Shown: positions 8,482 through 18,947, counted from the first letter of the stretch. The stretch: DNA of 64,000 nt from an uncultured Pelagibacteraceae bacterium (GCA_902519835.1 CABYLU010000004.1:1-64000); one strand, 5' to 3'. Numbers and translations: made by a program. Notes: generated by a model not told the origin, from the sequence alone.

Positions 8482-9684
8482 TTAATTTGCCATTTTGACT
8501 AGTGGTGTTTCTTTAATTGGAAAATGAACTACTGCAGAAGCAAACCCTAAAATCACACAAGCCCACCACATAATATCATAAGAACCATAATAATCATAAA
8601 ACCTGCCTCCAAACCATGACCCAACAAACGAACCGACTTGGTGAGATAAGAAAGTAAAACCGTATAGCATAGACATATACTTGGATCCAAAAATAACTGA
8701 TATAATTCCACTGGTAAGAGGCACTGTAGATAGCCATAGTATCCCAAGAACTGATGCAAAAATTAAAACTGTTATTTCAGTTTTTGGCAAAAAGATAAAA
8801 ATTAAAAACAGTAGAGCACGCAGAGTATACAGGATTACCAACAGATTTTTTTTAGACCTTAGGTCACCTAAGTGACCAAAAACAAGTGTGCCTATTACAT
8901 TAAATAAACCGATTAGTGCTAAAGACCAGGAACCGATCCACATGGGCAAAGATAAATCATCGAGGTATGCGGGTAGATGAGTTGCTATAAAAGAAATATG
9001 AAAACCACAAACAAAAAAACCGATTGTCAGTAAGACATAGCTCTTATTTGCAAAGGCTTCATTTAAAACAGATGCTAAAGATCTATTAACTTCATCATTT
9101 ATCCCACTTTTGGATGAATGCTTTGTTAATATTAGTGAGAATAAAATCATGATAAGTGAAATAAAACAAAGATATAAGATTGATCTTTGCCAATCACTCA
9201 TTTCTATTAAGAAGCCTGTAAGAGGAACAATTAAAAATTGACCCAGCGAACCTGCAGCCATTACGACTCCTAGAGATAATGTTTGGTATTTGCCTGTTAC
9301 AGCTTTACCAACAGCTCCTAATATTACAGCAGTGCCACATCCAGCACATCCAAATCCAAAAATTACTTGTGAAACTATAAGAAGTAACGAACCTTCAACA
9401 AGAGACATTAAGTAAAGTCCAATTAAAAAGAAAATTACTCCTAATAGACCAGCTACTGATGAACTATATTTATCTGCTATGGCACCAAAAATTGGTGATC
9501 CGATGCCAATCATAAGAAACTGTATTGCAATGGCAAACCCAAATACTTCTCTACCAGTTTGTATATGTTCAGAAATGGGTATCAAATAAAGACCAGAAGA
9601 ATGCCTTATACCGAATGAGACAAGCAAGAGTATGCAGCCTCCAATAATCACTAATGTTGAATAAGAATGTCTGAATAACTGCAT
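8482..9684 (-). CDS. MFS transporter
   Basis: A 400-aa major facilitator with the expected twelve hydrophobic segments. The loop 2-3 motif appears as GSPIFGAIADKYSSS (residues 63-77) and its repeat in the second half as GHLGDLRSKKN. The N-terminus SFGIRHSSGLYLIPISEHI resembles the oxalate/formate and monocarboxylate branch of MFS proteins, so an organic-acid substrate is a reasonable guess only. It is monocistronic and diverges from a small membrane-protein gene 46 bp away. Confidence 0.88.
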   Translation of the reverse strand: MQLFRHSYSTLVIIGGCILLLVSFGIRHSSGLYLIPISEHIQTGREVFGFAIAIQFLMIGIGSPIFGAIADKYSSSVAGLLGVIFFLIGLYLMSLVEGSLLLIVSQVIFGFGCAGCGTAVILGAVGKAVTGKYQTLSLGVVMAAGSLGQFLIVPLTGFLIEMSDWQRSILYLCFISLIMILFSLILTKHSSKSGINDEVNRSLASVLNEAFANKSYVLLTIGFFVCGFHISFIATHLPAYLDDLSLPMWIGSWSLALIGLFNVIGTLVFGHLGDLRSKKNLLVILYTLRALLFLIFIFLPKTEITVLIFASVLGILWLSTVPLTSGIISVIFGSKYMSMLYGFTFLSHQVGSFVGSWFGGRFYDYYGSYDIMWWACVILGFASAVVHFPIKETPLVKMAN

Positions 9685-9730
9685 GTTTTAATTTATATAC
9701 TTCCAACGTCGAATTGATACTATAAATCAC

Positions 9731-9895
9731 ATGATATTTACAATTATATACCTTCTCGTCTTGATAATGCTTTTATCTATGGTGATTTATAAACAAGTGA
9801 AGAAAATTGAAAGTACAAGAGCATTTAATGAAAGAACAATGTTAATCTTATGGCTTGTGCTTGGAATGGTTGGACTTATCACTGGAGGCCTATAG
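9731..9895 (+). CDS. Small two-segment membrane protein (54 aa)
   Basis: A 54-codon ORF starting ATG, with a hydrophobic N-terminal segment (residues 2-19), a short charged middle (KQVKKIESTRAFNER) and a second hydrophobic segment ending ITGGL. No family is recognised. Support for coding comes from a second, diverged copy of its last 18 codons after the ggt gene (11741-11797), where most differences are synonymous or conservative and the stop is kept. It precedes ggt by 41 bp on the same strand. Confidence 0.55.
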   Translation: MIFTIIYLLVLIMLLSMVIYKQVKKIESTRAFNERTMLILWLVLGMVGLITGGL

Positions 9896-9936
9896 CGCCT
9901 GAACTTTTACCACATTAACATGTTGATTGGGTACTT

Positions 9937-11730
9937 ATGAGACAAAAAATCTTGCTAATGTTTTTCGCATTATTTTTCTTCCTACAAACTTCATATTCTG
10001 ATGAGAATATTGAAGATATCACTCCAGAAATCTTCACTGGAACCTCTGTTGAACTTGATAGATTAGAAATTCAAAAATCGCTTAGCCTAAAAGAAAATGG
10101 AAAATTCGTATCAAGTAAAAACTGGATGATTGTTACAGCGAACGCTTACGCTTCAGCTGCTGGGGCAAAAATATTACAATCTGGAGGTACAGCAGCAGAT
10201 GCAATGGTTGCAGCTCAATCTGTGTTAGGCTTAGTCGAGCCTGAGTCATCAGGAATTGGTGGGGGTAGTTTCTTGTTATGGTATGACGGTGTAACGGGTA
10301 AAATAGTTACTTTAGATGGTCGTGAGACTGCACCACAAAACTCAACTTCAAATCAATTTCTAAAAAGTGATGGAACTAAAATGAAGTTTTTTGATGCTGT
10401 CATAGGTGGTCTGTCAGTAGGTACACCTGGAACTCTTGCATTAATGTTTGATGCTCAAAAGAAATGGGGTACTCAAAAGTGGGAAAACCTCTTTGATGAT
10501 GCAATTTTCCTAAGTAAAAATGGTTTTAAAGTTTCAAAAAAATTATCCTCATCAATTGAAAGAGATAAAGATAGACTTAGCAAAATAGATAAAACGAAAG
10601 AATATTTTTTACCAAACGGGAATAGTTTAAAGCACAAGCAGGTATTGAAGAATTATGCTTATGCAAGCACAATGCAAAACATTGCTAACAATAACATTGA
10701 AGATTTCTATAAAGGATCAATTGCGCAGGACATTATTAGCACAGTAAAAAATCACACCAAAAATCCTGGCTTTCTAGAAGCTGAAGATTTGGGCAACTAC
10801 AATGTAATAGAAAGAGATCCAGTTTGTGTAAACTATAAGGTATACAAAATATGTGGCATGGGCCCACCATCGTCTGGAGGAGTAGCAGTCGCGCAAATAT
10901 TGAAAATTTTAGAGCCTTATGATCTTCAGTCTCTGGGCTATTCAAATCCTATAACATGGCAAATAATTGGAGATGCGACTCGTCTTGCATTTGCTGATCG
11001 CGATCGATACTTGGCAGATAGTGATTATGTCAGTGTACCTTTGTCTGGTCTTTTAAATGACAATTATCTGATTGAAAGGTCAAATAAAATTAAAGTTGGA
11101 ACGAAAACTGAAAATGTAACCTCAGGTAAACCGTCTAACGACTTTGTTTACAATTACGGAATAGACAAGTCATTAGAGCTGCAATCTACAACGCATATTT
11201 CAATTTATGATCAGTATGGAAACGCACTCTCGATGACATCGTCAATTGAGAATGCATTCGGATCAAGATTGATGACGGAAAGTGGTTTTTTACTTAATAA
11301 TCAACTTACTGATTTTTCATTTAATGAAAGAATTGATGGCAAGCTGATAGCAAATAGATTGGAGCCCGGAAAAAGGCCAAGATCATCAATGGCACCAACA
11401 ATAGTGCTAAAAGATGGAAGGCCTATCATTATTATCGGCTCTCCAGGTGGCAGTAATATTATCAGCTTTGTAGTCAATTCGATAATCGCATTACTCGAAT
11501 GGGATATGAATATTCAAGAGGCAGTCTCTCATCCTCACGCTATTAATAGATGGGGGAAATTTGAAATAGAAGAATCTCTTTACTCTTCAAATCTTGAAAA
11601 TTCTCTAAAGGCCATGGGATACGATACTAAAATAAGAAAATACTATTCAGGCCTAAATGGAATATATATTGATACTGAAATTTATGGAGGCTCAGACCCA
11701 AGACGTGAGGGAATTGCACTGGGCAATTAA
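9937..11730 (+). CDS. ggt: Gamma-glutamyltransferase, periplasmic
   Basis: A 597-aa N-terminal nucleophile hydrolase that cleaves glutathione and other gamma-glutamyl compounds in the periplasm. Residues 1-20 are a signal peptide. The precursor should self-cleave before Thr418 in LQSTTHISIYD, giving a large and a small subunit. Other family marks are GGTAADAMVAAQSVLGLVEP (83-102), MGPPSSGG (308-314) and GSPGGSNIISFV in the small subunit. Length fits the family. It lies between a 54-aa membrane-protein gene and a copied tail of that gene, so it may have been inserted there. It probably supplies amino acids and sulfur from extracellular peptides. Confidence 0.93.
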   Translation: MRQKILLMFFALFFFLQTSYSDENIEDITPEIFTGTSVELDRLEIQKSLSLKENGKFVSSKNWMIVTANAYASAAGAKILQSGGTAADAMVAAQSVLGLVEPESSGIGGGSFLLWYDGVTGKIVTLDGRETAPQNSTSNQFLKSDGTKMKFFDAVIGGLSVGTPGTLALMFDAQKKWGTQKWENLFDDAIFLSKNGFKVSKKLSSSIERDKDRLSKIDKTKEYFLPNGNSLKHKQVLKNYAYASTMQNIANNNIEDFYKGSIAQDIISTVKNHTKNPGFLEAEDLGNYNVIERDPVCVNYKVYKICGMGPPSSGGVAVAQILKILEPYDLQSLGYSNPITWQIIGDATRLAFADRDRYLADSDYVSVPLSGLLNDNYLIERSNKIKVGTKTENVTSGKPSNDFVYNYGIDKSLELQSTTHISIYDQYGNALSMTSSIENAFGSRLMTESGFLLNNQLTDFSFNERIDGKLIANRLEPGKRPRSSMAPTIVLKDGRPIIIIGSPGGSNIISFVVNSIIALLEWDMNIQEAVSHPHAINRWGKFEIEESLYSSNLENSLKAMGYDTKIRKYYSGLNGIYIDTEIYGGSDPRREGIALGN

Positions 11731-11740
11731 CTAAAAAACA

Positions 11741-11797
11741 ATGGTTGTCTTATGGCTTGTACTTGGAATGATAAGTCTAACTACCGGTGGACTTTAG
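11741..11797 (+). repeat. Diverged copy of the 3' end of the 54-aa membrane-protein gene
   Basis: The 19 codons from this ATG read MVVLWLVLGMISLTTGGL and stop. Codons 37-54 of the gene at 9731 read MLILWLVLGMVGLITGGL and stop. The preceding bases (ACA) also match. The copy is too short to be a complete gene and begins 11 bp after the ggt stop. It could be the leftover of a duplication or mark the edge of a segment inserted into an ancestral gene. Confidence 0.55.
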
Positions 11798-11803
11798 ATG
11801 TAT

Positions 11804-12826
11804 TTATCCATTACGGTAGGTATATGAGTAGCCATTAATAGCTGGAACTCCGCCAAGATGAGCATAGAGTATTTTAGATCCTTTTTTAAAGTAACCTTTC
11901 CTGGCTAAATCAATCATTCCTTGCATAGATTTGCCCTCATAAACAGGATCGGTAATCATGGCTTCAGTTTTTGCTGCCATACGAATAGCCTCATTAGTTT
12001 CTTCACTTGGAACTCCGTATGCTGGATATGCATAGTCAGGAATTATTATTATTTCATCATCTCTAATTGTTCTTCCAAGTTCAACTAAATCAGATGTATT
12101 ATCTACAATTTCTCTTACTTGCTTGACTAATTTATCTGGTGTACCCGATCCATCAATACCTATGACTCTGTGTGCACGGTCATCTTCTGCGAACCCAACG
12201 ATCATCCCTGCCTGAGTTGAGCCAGTAACTACACACACAATGATGTAATCAAATTTTAATGACAACTCTTTTTCTTGCATTCGAACTTCTTCAGCAAATC
12301 CTACGTATCCCAGTCCACCATATTTATGCACAGATGCCCCGGCTGGAATTGCATAAGGCTTACCACCACTGTCTTTCACTGATTGAATTGCGTCTTCCCA
12401 GCTTTTTCTAATCCCAATATCAAAACCGTCAGGTACTAACCTGCTATCTGCTCCCATCAAACGCGTCATTAAAATATTACCAACACGATCGTAAACTGCA
12501 TCTTCATGAGGAACCCAACTTTCTTGAACAACTACACACTTCATTCCAATTTTTGCAGCAGTTGCAGCTACCATTCTAGTATGGTTAGATTGAACACCGC
12601 CAATAGAAACTAATGTGTCAGCTCCAGAGGCAATAGCATCTGGAACAATATATTCTAGTTTTCTTAGTTTATTTCCACCCATAGCCAAACCTGAATTACA
12701 GTCATCTCTCTTTGCATATATCTCAACATCAGCGCCTATCGCTTCAGTCAAACGCGGCAGATACTCAATTGGAGTCGGTCCATAAGTAAGTGGATATTTC
12801 TCAAATTTATCTAAATTCATAGCCAT
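11804..12826 (-). CDS. acdS: 1-aminocyclopropane-1-carboxylate (ACC) deaminase
   Basis: A 340-aa PLP enzyme that splits ACC, the ethylene precursor, into 2-oxobutyrate and ammonia. The PLP lysine is K53 ([10 protein letters not shown]) and S80, Y270 and Y296 match the known active site with a +2 offset from Pseudomonas numbering. The two residues that separate true ACC deaminases from D-cysteine desulfhydrases are both of the deaminase type: Glu297 (VYEGKSM) and Leu324 (AHLGGVPA). The ATG at 12826 is used; a second ATG two codons on (12820) matches the usual family start. A TATAAT lies 4 bp before the first ATG, so a very short leader is possible. Confidence 0.9.
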   Translation of the reverse strand: MAMNLDKFEKYPLTYGPTPIEYLPRLTEAIGADVEIYAKRDDCNSGLAMGGNKLRKLEYIVPDAIASGADTLVSIGGVQSNHTRMVAATAAKIGMKCVVVQESWVPHEDAVYDRVGNILMTRLMGADSRLVPDGFDIGIRKSWEDAIQSVKDSGGKPYAIPAGASVHKYGGLGYVGFAEEVRMQEKELSLKFDYIIVCVVTGSTQAGMIVGFAEDDRAHRVIGIDGSGTPDKLVKQVREIVDNTSDLVELGRTIRDDEIIIIPDYAYPAYGVPSEETNEAIRMAAKTEAMITDPVYEGKSMQGMIDLARKGYFKKGSKILYAHLGGVPAINGYSYTYRNG

Positions 12827-12866
12827 CAGATTATATAAAAATTTTTCAATGAAAATAGATTTAAAA

Positions 12867-12956
12867 TGGCGGAAAGGATGGGATTCGAACCCACGATACG
12901 GTCACCCGCATACACGCTTTCCAAGCGTGCGCCTTCAACCACTCGGCCACCTTTCC
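12867..12956 (-). tRNA. tRNA-Ser (GGA)
   Basis: The minus strand folds as a class II tRNA. The acceptor stem is GGAAAGG with CCTTTCC, the D-arm contains GCCGAGTGG, the anticodon loop is TTGGAAA (anticodon GGA), a long variable arm follows and the T-arm has GGTTCGAATCC. The discriminator is G and the CCA end is encoded (12867-12869). Its first base directly follows the lepA stop codon, so it is very likely processed from the lepA transcript. Confidence 0.97.
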
Positions 12957-14756
12957 TTATTCAACTTTTAAAGCAGCGATAAAGGCTTCTTGTGGGATAT
13001 CGACCTTACCGTAAGTTCTAAGTCTCTGTTTTCCTTTTTTCTGCTTATCAAGTAATTTTCTTTTTCTATCAGTAGCTCCGCCACCATGTATTCTTTCAAT
13101 AACATTTTTTCGATATCCTCTGACAGTTTCGCGGGCAATAATTTTTCCACCAATTGCTGCTTGAATTGGAATATGGAATTGATGACGAGGAATTAATTCT
13201 TTTAGTTTTTCGCAAACAGCGCGACCTTTTTTTTCAGAAAAACTTCTGTGAACAATAATTGACAGAGCATCTACTGACTCATCATTTACTAATATACTAA
13301 GTCTTACCAAATCACTTTCAATATACTCATCAATTTCATAATCAAAACTTGCATATCCACTAGAAATTGACTTTAAGCGATCATAAAAATCAAAAACAAT
13401 TTCATTTAGAGGTAACTTATAATTTAAAATTACTCTTGATCCAGAATAAGATAATTCTGTTTGCATTCCTCTCTTATCTTCACAGAGAGATATGATGCTA
13501 CCTAAATATTCATCAGGACAAATAATTGTTGCTTTAATCCAAGGTTCAGAAATACTTTTAATTTTCATAACCTCAGGCATATCTGCTGGGTTATGTAATT
13601 CAAGTGAGCTTCCATCATTTAATACTAAATTATAAATAACACTTGGAGCTGTAGTTATAAGATCTAAATTGAACTCTCTATCAAGTCTTTCAACAATAAT
13701 TTCTAAATGTAATAATCCAAGAAAACCACATCTAAAACCCATTCCAAGAGCCGCTGAGGTTTCTTGTTCGAAATGAAAACTAGAGTCGTTAAGCTTTAAC
13801 TTGGCTAATGCATCTTTTAAGAATTTAAAATCAGCAGCATTTGTTGGAAATAATCCACAAAATACTACCGGCTGACTTGGCCGGAAGCCAGGTAAAGGCT
13901 CTGTTTGTTTATCGTTAGCTAGTAGTATTGTATCCCCAACCTTAGTTTGAGCTACTTCTTTAATTGCAGCTGTTATAAAACCTAATTCACCAGCATTGAT
14001 AAGCTCGTTATCTACCATTTTTGGTGTAAAACAACCAATTCTCTCTATTAAATGTTTTGTATTAGTTTGATGAAAACGAACCTCCATACCTTTTTTTAGA
14101 ACTCCATCTATCACACGAACCAATATCACAACACCCAGGTAGGCATCATACCAACTATCTACTAGCATTGCTTTTAATTGTTTACTTTCATCACCTACAG
14201 GAGATGGTAATTCGTTTACAATATTTTCTAAGACTTTTTCAATGCCGAGGCCTGATTTAGCAGAAATTTCAATTACATTACTGGTATCAATACCTAAAAT
14301 ATCTTCTATCTGTTTTTTTACTCTCTCGGGATCCGCTGCTGGTAAATCTATTTTATTTAAAACGGGTATAATTACATGATCATTTTCTACTGCTTGATAT
14401 AAATTAGCTAATGTTTGAGCTTCAACACCCTGACTTGCATCAACAACCAATAGCGATCCCTCACAAGCAGATAATGATCTGTTAACTTCATAACTGAAGT
14501 CAACATGGCCAGGCGTATCAATAATATTAAGTGTGTACGTTTCACCATTTTTTGCTTTGTATTTTAATTGTACAGTTTGAGCCTTGATTGTTATTCCACG
14601 TTCTCTTTCAATATCCATAGAGTCAAGTACCTGTGCTTTCATTTCTCTTTCAGAAAGCCCTCCACAAAATTGAATCAATCTGTCAGCTAAAGTAGATTTA
14701 CCATGATCAATATGAGCGATAATAGAAAAATTTCTTATGTTTTTAGTGCCAGTCAT
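12957..14756 (-). CDS. lepA: Elongation factor 4 (LepA), ribosome-associated GTPase
   Basis: A 599-aa translational GTPase of normal length. G1 is [15 protein letters not shown]3 is DTPGHVDF and G4 is NKIDLP. The unique C-terminal domain ends with the basic [20 protein letters not shown] segment. LepA acts on the 70S ribosome and is linked to back-translocation and subunit biogenesis. It is the last protein gene of the leftward translation operon, 12 bp after pheT, and abuts tRNA-Ser. It lacks the usual signal-peptidase partner gene (lepB) next door. Confidence 0.97.
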   Translation of the reverse strand: MTGTKNIRNFSIIAHIDHGKSTLADRLIQFCGGLSEREMKAQVLDSMDIERERGITIKAQTVQLKYKAKNGETYTLNIIDTPGHVDFSYEVNRSLSACEGSLLVVDASQGVEAQTLANLYQAVENDHVIIPVLNKIDLPAADPERVKKQIEDILGIDTSNVIEISAKSGLGIEKVLENIVNELPSPVGDESKQLKAMLVDSWYDAYLGVVILVRVIDGVLKKGMEVRFHQTNTKHLIERIGCFTPKMVDNELINAGELGFITAAIKEVAQTKVGDTILLANDKQTEPLPGFRPSQPVVFCGLFPTNAADFKFLKDALAKLKLNDSSFHFEQETSAALGMGFRCGFLGLLHLEIIVERLDREFNLDLITTAPSVIYNLVLNDGSSLELHNPADMPEVMKIKSISEPWIKATIICPDEYLGSIISLCEDKRGMQTELSYSGSRVILNYKLPLNEIVFDFYDRLKSISSGYASFDYEIDEYIESDLVRLSILVNDESVDALSIIVHRSFSEKKGRAVCEKLKELIPRHQFHIPIQAAIGGKIIARETVRGYRKNVIERIHGGGATDRKRKLLDKQKKGKQRLRTYGKVDIPQEAFIAALKVE

Positions 14757-14768
14757 AATATTTTTAAT

Positions 14769-17156
14769 TTAGGATCTAACAGTTCCGGAAGTAGACTTTT
14801 CCACAGATTCAATTATTTTTGAACTTATTTCAGAAATGTCATTTTCGGCAAGAGTTTTTTCGTTAGATTGTAATGTAACCTTAATAGCAATAGACTTTTT
14901 ATCTTTTCCCAGACTATCATCTTCAAATAAATCAAAGATTTCAACATTTCTAATTAATTCCTTATCTACCTTAAAGGCCGAAGTAACAACTTCTTCGCTT
15001 TTTACTTTTTTATCAATAACAAAGGCAAAGTCTCTTGTGACAATCTGAAAATCACTTAAGTTAAGTACAGGCTTGTTGGTAGTTTTCTTTTCAGTATTTG
15101 GCAGTTCATCAAGGTATAACTCAAATATATTTATTTTATTTTTAATCTTAAATTGACTTGCAACTCTTGGATGCAACTCTCCAAAATATCCAGCAATTCC
15201 CGAATTATTAATTTTTATCGAACCAGATCTTCCAGGATGATACCAGGAAGGACAGTCATTAGAGACAGATATTTTTTTGTTACCTGGCATTAAATAGTCA
15301 ATTAAGGAAGTTAAATCCTGTTTAACGTCATATATATCAAATTCCGTCTGTATATTCTTCCAAGACTTTTTTGTCTTAATTCCAGATTTAATTCCACATG
15401 CAACGTTCAATTGATCCTCGGGAGATGTTGATCTGTACTGACTACCTATCTCAAAGATCGAGAATGAGTCAAAGTTTCTATTCTTGTTTTTTTTAATTGC
15501 TTGAAGAAGATTAGGTAGAAGATTAGGTCTTAATATATCAAGATCCTCTGATATGGGATTTACAATTTTTAATTTATTTATATCGCCAAATACTTCACAA
15601 TTTTTTGAGTCTGTGAATGAAAATGTTACTAATTCATCATATTCAATTGAAGCAATGAAGTGTCTAGCTTTCATCAACTTCTTTTGTGCGTAATTTAAGA
15701 TATTTTTATTAATTTTACTTTTTAGTCTAATATTACTTGTCGGAATATTTTCATATCCTTTAATACGAATAACTTCTTCACTTATGTCAGCTTCTCCGTG
15801 AATATCTTGTCTCCAAGAAGGTATTAAACATTTAATAACATCACCTGTTTGGCTCGTTTCAATTCCTAAAGAACTAACTATTGATATCAATTCTTTGTCA
15901 GACACTTCAAAACCTAGTCTTCTTGAAATATAACTACTAGAAGTTGACACTTCATTTTTATTTTCTTTTATATATCCAGCCAACTCAACCTCACTGCACT
16001 CACCGCCACATATTTCAAGAATTAATTGTGTTGCTAGGTCTATCCCTTTTAAAGTTGAATTTGGATCAATGCCTCTTTCAAAACGATATCTTGCATCACT
16101 GAGAATTGACAAGTTTCTCCCCGTCTTGGCTGTATTAATCTCATCGAATAAGGCTGACTCAAGTAAAACGTTCTTTGTCTCAAAGCTGCAACCTGTACTT
16201 TCGCCTCCCATGATCCCCCCTAAGCCTAGTACTTTTTTTTCATCAGCTATTACGCACATACCATTTTTTAGGTGATAATCTTTTTCATCTAGCGCTAGGA
16301 AACTTTCTCCATCATTTGCTGAGCGTACTATAATTTTGCCATCTATTTTGTCTGCATCGTAAACGTGAAGTGGCCGGTTCTCGTCATACATTACAAAATT
16401 AGTTATATCTACCAGCGCAGATATTGGCCTTAAACCTATTGACTTAAGTTTATTTTTAAGCCATTCCGGGCTTTCAGTATTCTTTACATTTCTAAAATAT
16501 CTTCCAGCAAAGGCTGAGCATATTTTATTATCTTGTATTTCAATTTTAATTGGTGATTTAAAGGAGCCTTTTTCTCTAGATATTTTTCTCTCTAACAATT
16601 CCCCCATGCCAGCTGAAGCAAGATCTCGAGCTATTCCTTTTACACCAAGACAATCTTGTCGATTTGGAGTGATACCAATTTCTATTACAATATCATTAAG
16701 GCCATAAATCTCTGAAAAAGATCTTCCAATAGTTTCTTTTTCCTCGAGTCGAATTATTCCATCATGCTCATTTGAAATACCAAGTTCATATTCTGAACAC
16801 ATCATTCCATAGGATTCTACTCCTCTAATCTTGGCAGCTTTAATTTTCATTTGATTAACCGGAATAGTTGAACCAACTGGCGCATAAACTACCTTCATGC
16901 CTTTCTCTACATTTGGCGCACCACAAACTACATCAACTTTTTCCTTGCCAATGTCAACTTTACATAGTTTTAATTTATCTGCATTTGGGTGTTTTTTTTC
17001 TTCAAGCACCTGTCCAACAATAAAATCCTGATATGCTTTTCCCGTGTCTTGAATATCTTCAACTTCAAGACCGATTGAAGTGAGTTTCTTTTCAATTTCT
17101 TCGAAATGAGCATTTGTCTTAAGATGCTCAGTTAACCACGAATAACTAAATCTCAT
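14769..17156 (-). CDS. pheT: Phenylalanyl-tRNA synthetase beta subunit
   Basis: A 795-aa subunit of the alpha2-beta2 PheRS. The N-terminal tRNA-binding EMAP-like domain covers residues 39-150 (VGQVLEEKKHPNADKLKLCK; VVCGAPNV). B3/B4 editing, B5 and the catalytic-like core follow, and the C-terminal FDX-ACB anticodon domain covers about residues 700-795. Its start codon directly follows the pheS stop with no spacer, implying coupled translation. Confidence 0.97.
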   Translation of the reverse strand: MRFSYSWLTEHLKTNAHFEEIEKKLTSIGLEVEDIQDTGKAYQDFIVGQVLEEKKHPNADKLKLCKVDIGKEKVDVVCGAPNVEKGMKVVYAPVGSTIPVNQMKIKAAKIRGVESYGMMCSEYELGISNEHDGIIRLEEKETIGRSFSEIYGLNDIVIEIGITPNRQDCLGVKGIARDLASAGMGELLERKISREKGSFKSPIKIEIQDNKICSAFAGRYFRNVKNTESPEWLKNKLKSIGLRPISALVDITNFVMYDENRPLHVYDADKIDGKIIVRSANDGESFLALDEKDYHLKNGMCVIADEKKVLGLGGIMGGESTGCSFETKNVLLESALFDEINTAKTGRNLSILSDARYRFERGIDPNSTLKGIDLATQLILEICGGECSEVELAGYIKENKNEVSTSSSYISRRLGFEVSDKELISIVSSLGIETSQTGDVIKCLIPSWRQDIHGEADISEEVIRIKGYENIPTSNIRLKSKINKNILNYAQKKLMKARHFIASIEYDELVTFSFTDSKNCEVFGDINKLKIVNPISEDLDILRPNLLPNLLQAIKKNKNRNFDSFSIFEIGSQYRSTSPEDQLNVACGIKSGIKTKKSWKNIQTEFDIYDVKQDLTSLIDYLMPGNKKISVSNDCPSWYHPGRSGSIKINNSGIAGYFGELHPRVASQFKIKNKINIFELYLDELPNTEKKTTNKPVLNLSDFQIVTRDFAFVIDKKVKSEEVVTSAFKVDKELIRNVEIFDLFEDDSLGKDKKSIAIKVTLQSNEKTLAENDISEISSKIIESVEKSTSGTVRS

Positions 17157-18227
17157 CTAGCTTAAGTCTCCTATGATCGAAGGTATGTTCAAAGGTGAAA
17201 AGCCATAATGCTTATTCCATCTAAGATCACTATCAAAGAAAGTTCTTAAATCACTAATTCCGTATTTTAGCATTGCAAGCCTCTCTATACCCATACCAAA
17301 TGCATAACCTTGATATTCATTTGAATTGATATTTACATTTTCAAGCACGTTTGGATGAACCATTCCACACCCTAAAATTTCCAACCAATCCTCACCCTCT
17401 CCAATAATTAATTGATTTCCTTTCTTAGTGTATCCAATATCAACTTCTGCAGATGGTTCAGTAAAGGGGAAATGACTAGGTCGAAATCTCATATTTAATT
17501 TATCAGTCTCAAAAAAAGTCTTGAGGAATATTTCTAAACATCCTTTGAGGTGGCTCATGTTGCTTTCTTGATCTATTACTAAACCCTCAACTTGATGGAA
17601 CATAGGAGAGTGCGTTTGATCATTATCACATCTAAACGTTTTTCCGGGAGCAATTAATCGAATTGGTGGTTTTTGCTTTAACATACTTCTTATTTGAACT
17701 GGCGAGGTATGAGTTCGCAGAACATTTGGCATTCCGTCAGTCTCAGTTTCAACATAAAAAGTATCATGCATTTGTCGTGCAGGGTGGTGTTCAGAAGTAT
17801 TTAAAGCAGTAAAATTATTGTAATCAGTTTCAACTTCAGGTCCTTCAGCAACAAAAAAATCTAAATCGCCAAATATAGTTATAACTTCCTCTATAACCTG
17901 ACTGATTGGGTGAATAGTTCCGTATGACTTTGAAGTAGATAGAGTGATATCTAAAGTTTCAGAGTTAAGTTTTTTTTCTAATTCCTCGCTATTTAACTCT
18001 TCAGTCTTTGAAGCTATTATTTCAAGAACAGTGTCTTTAATTTTATTTAATTTTTCAGCATGCTGCTTTCTTTCATCTCCAGAAAGACTGGCTAGCTCTT
18101 TCATTTCGAGAGAAATAATACCTTTCTTGCCAAGAAATTTTATCCTAAATTCATTTATGCTTTCGATATTTGTAAATTTATCTGAAGCTTTTTTAATTTC
18201 AGTTTCTAACTCTCTAAAATCTTTCAT
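17157..18227 (-). CDS. pheS: Phenylalanyl-tRNA synthetase alpha subunit
   Basis: A 356-aa catalytic subunit. After an N-terminal coiled coil (residues 1-90) the class II core shows HPISQV (motif 1 region), HNTS-like HTSPVQIRSM, FRCDNDQTHSPMFHQVEGL (motif 2) and GFGMGIERL-like YAFGMGIERLAML (motif 3). It attaches phenylalanine to tRNA-Phe together with PheT. It follows rplT by 71 bp, the widest gap inside this block, so an internal promoter or regulatory leader is possible, though no leader peptide was found. Confidence 0.97.
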   Translation of the reverse strand: MKDFRELETEIKKASDKFTNIESINEFRIKFLGKKGIISLEMKELASLSGDERKQHAEKLNKIKDTVLEIIASKTEELNSEELEKKLNSETLDITLSTSKSYGTIHPISQVIEEVITIFGDLDFFVAEGPEVETDYNNFTALNTSEHHPARQMHDTFYVETETDGMPNVLRTHTSPVQIRSMLKQKPPIRLIAPGKTFRCDNDQTHSPMFHQVEGLVIDQESNMSHLKGCLEIFLKTFFETDKLNMRFRPSHFPFTEPSAEVDIGYTKKGNQLIIGEGEDWLEILGCGMVHPNVLENVNINSNEYQGYAFGMGIERLAMLKYGISDLRTFFDSDLRWNKHYGFSPLNIPSIIGDLS

Positions 18228-18298
18228 CGTAGAACAACAATATCAGATTTAGTTTTTTCTGTAATAATAATATGCTTGAGAATATGATGCCAACTGAA

Positions 18299-18655
18299 TT
18301 ATTTGGCTGAGGACTGAACCTGTTTTGCTAAATGCTCAAAAGAAGTAGGTTCATTCATGGCAAGATCAGCTAAAATTTTACGATCTAATTCGATGTTTAA
18401 TTTTTTTAGACCATTCATGAAAACTGAATAAGAAATTCCATGTAATCTAGCTCCAGCATTTATCCTTTGGGTCCAAAGTGATCTAAACTCTCTTTTTTTT
18501 ACTCTTCGATCACGATAGGCATACTGCATTGATTTTTCTACAGCTTGCTTTGCGACTTTAAAAGTATTCTTTCTTCTGCCTCTATATCCTTTGGCTTGCT
18601 TAATTACTTTTTTATGTCTTGCGTGTGCAGTAACTCCTCTTTTAACTCTTGCCAT
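18299..18655 (-). CDS. rplT: 50S ribosomal protein L20
   Basis: A 118-aa ribosomal protein of normal length, starting [20 protein letters not shown] with the basic N-terminal extension that binds 23S rRNA early in 50S assembly. The globular C-terminal domain carries the family motif [17 protein letters not shown]. In many bacteria L20 represses its own operon. It lies 16 bp downstream of rpmI. Confidence 0.98.
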   Translation of the reverse strand: MARVKRGVTAHARHKKVIKQAKGYRGRRKNTFKVAKQAVEKSMQYAYRDRRVKKREFRSLWTQRINAGARLHGISYSVFMNGLKKLNIELDRKILADLAMNEPTSFEHLAKQVQSSAK

Positions 18656-18671
18656 TATATTTTCCTATTTA

Positions 18672-18869
18672 TTAAGCGTAGGGTAAAAACTTTTTAACTA
18701 TTCGGGCATCTTGGTCAGATAAAATTGTAGAACCTCTTTGATTTCTTATCTGATTATTCGTTCTTTTAATCATACCGTGTCTTTTTCCACTTTGATATGA
18801 TTTAACTTTACCTGAAGCTGTAAGCCTAAATCTCTTGTTAGCGCCTTTTTTTGTTTTTAATTTACTCAT
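18672..18869 (-). CDS. rpmI: 50S ribosomal protein L35
   Basis: A 65-aa protein, [20 protein letters not shown] onward, ending in the conserved [12 protein letters not shown]. The start at 18869 is chosen because it gives the standard L35 N-terminus; an upstream in-frame ATG at 18911 would add 14 residues with no counterpart in the family. It lies between infC (78 bp upstream) and rplT. Confidence 0.97.
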   Translation of the reverse strand: MSKLKTKKGANKRFRLTASGKVKSYQSGKRHGMIKRTNNQIRNQRGSTILSDQDARIVKKFLPYA

Positions 18870-18947
18870 ATTGAATGAACGGTTTATAGACCCTAGGTAA
18901 GAAAAAATCAAAAGTTTTTTATTAATGATAAGAATTAACTACTGCTG

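Noticed and set aside
12867-12956. tRNA genes as integration sites of a mobile element
   Set aside because: No integrase, no direct copy of the tRNA end was seen nearby, and the flanking genes are core genes in normal order.
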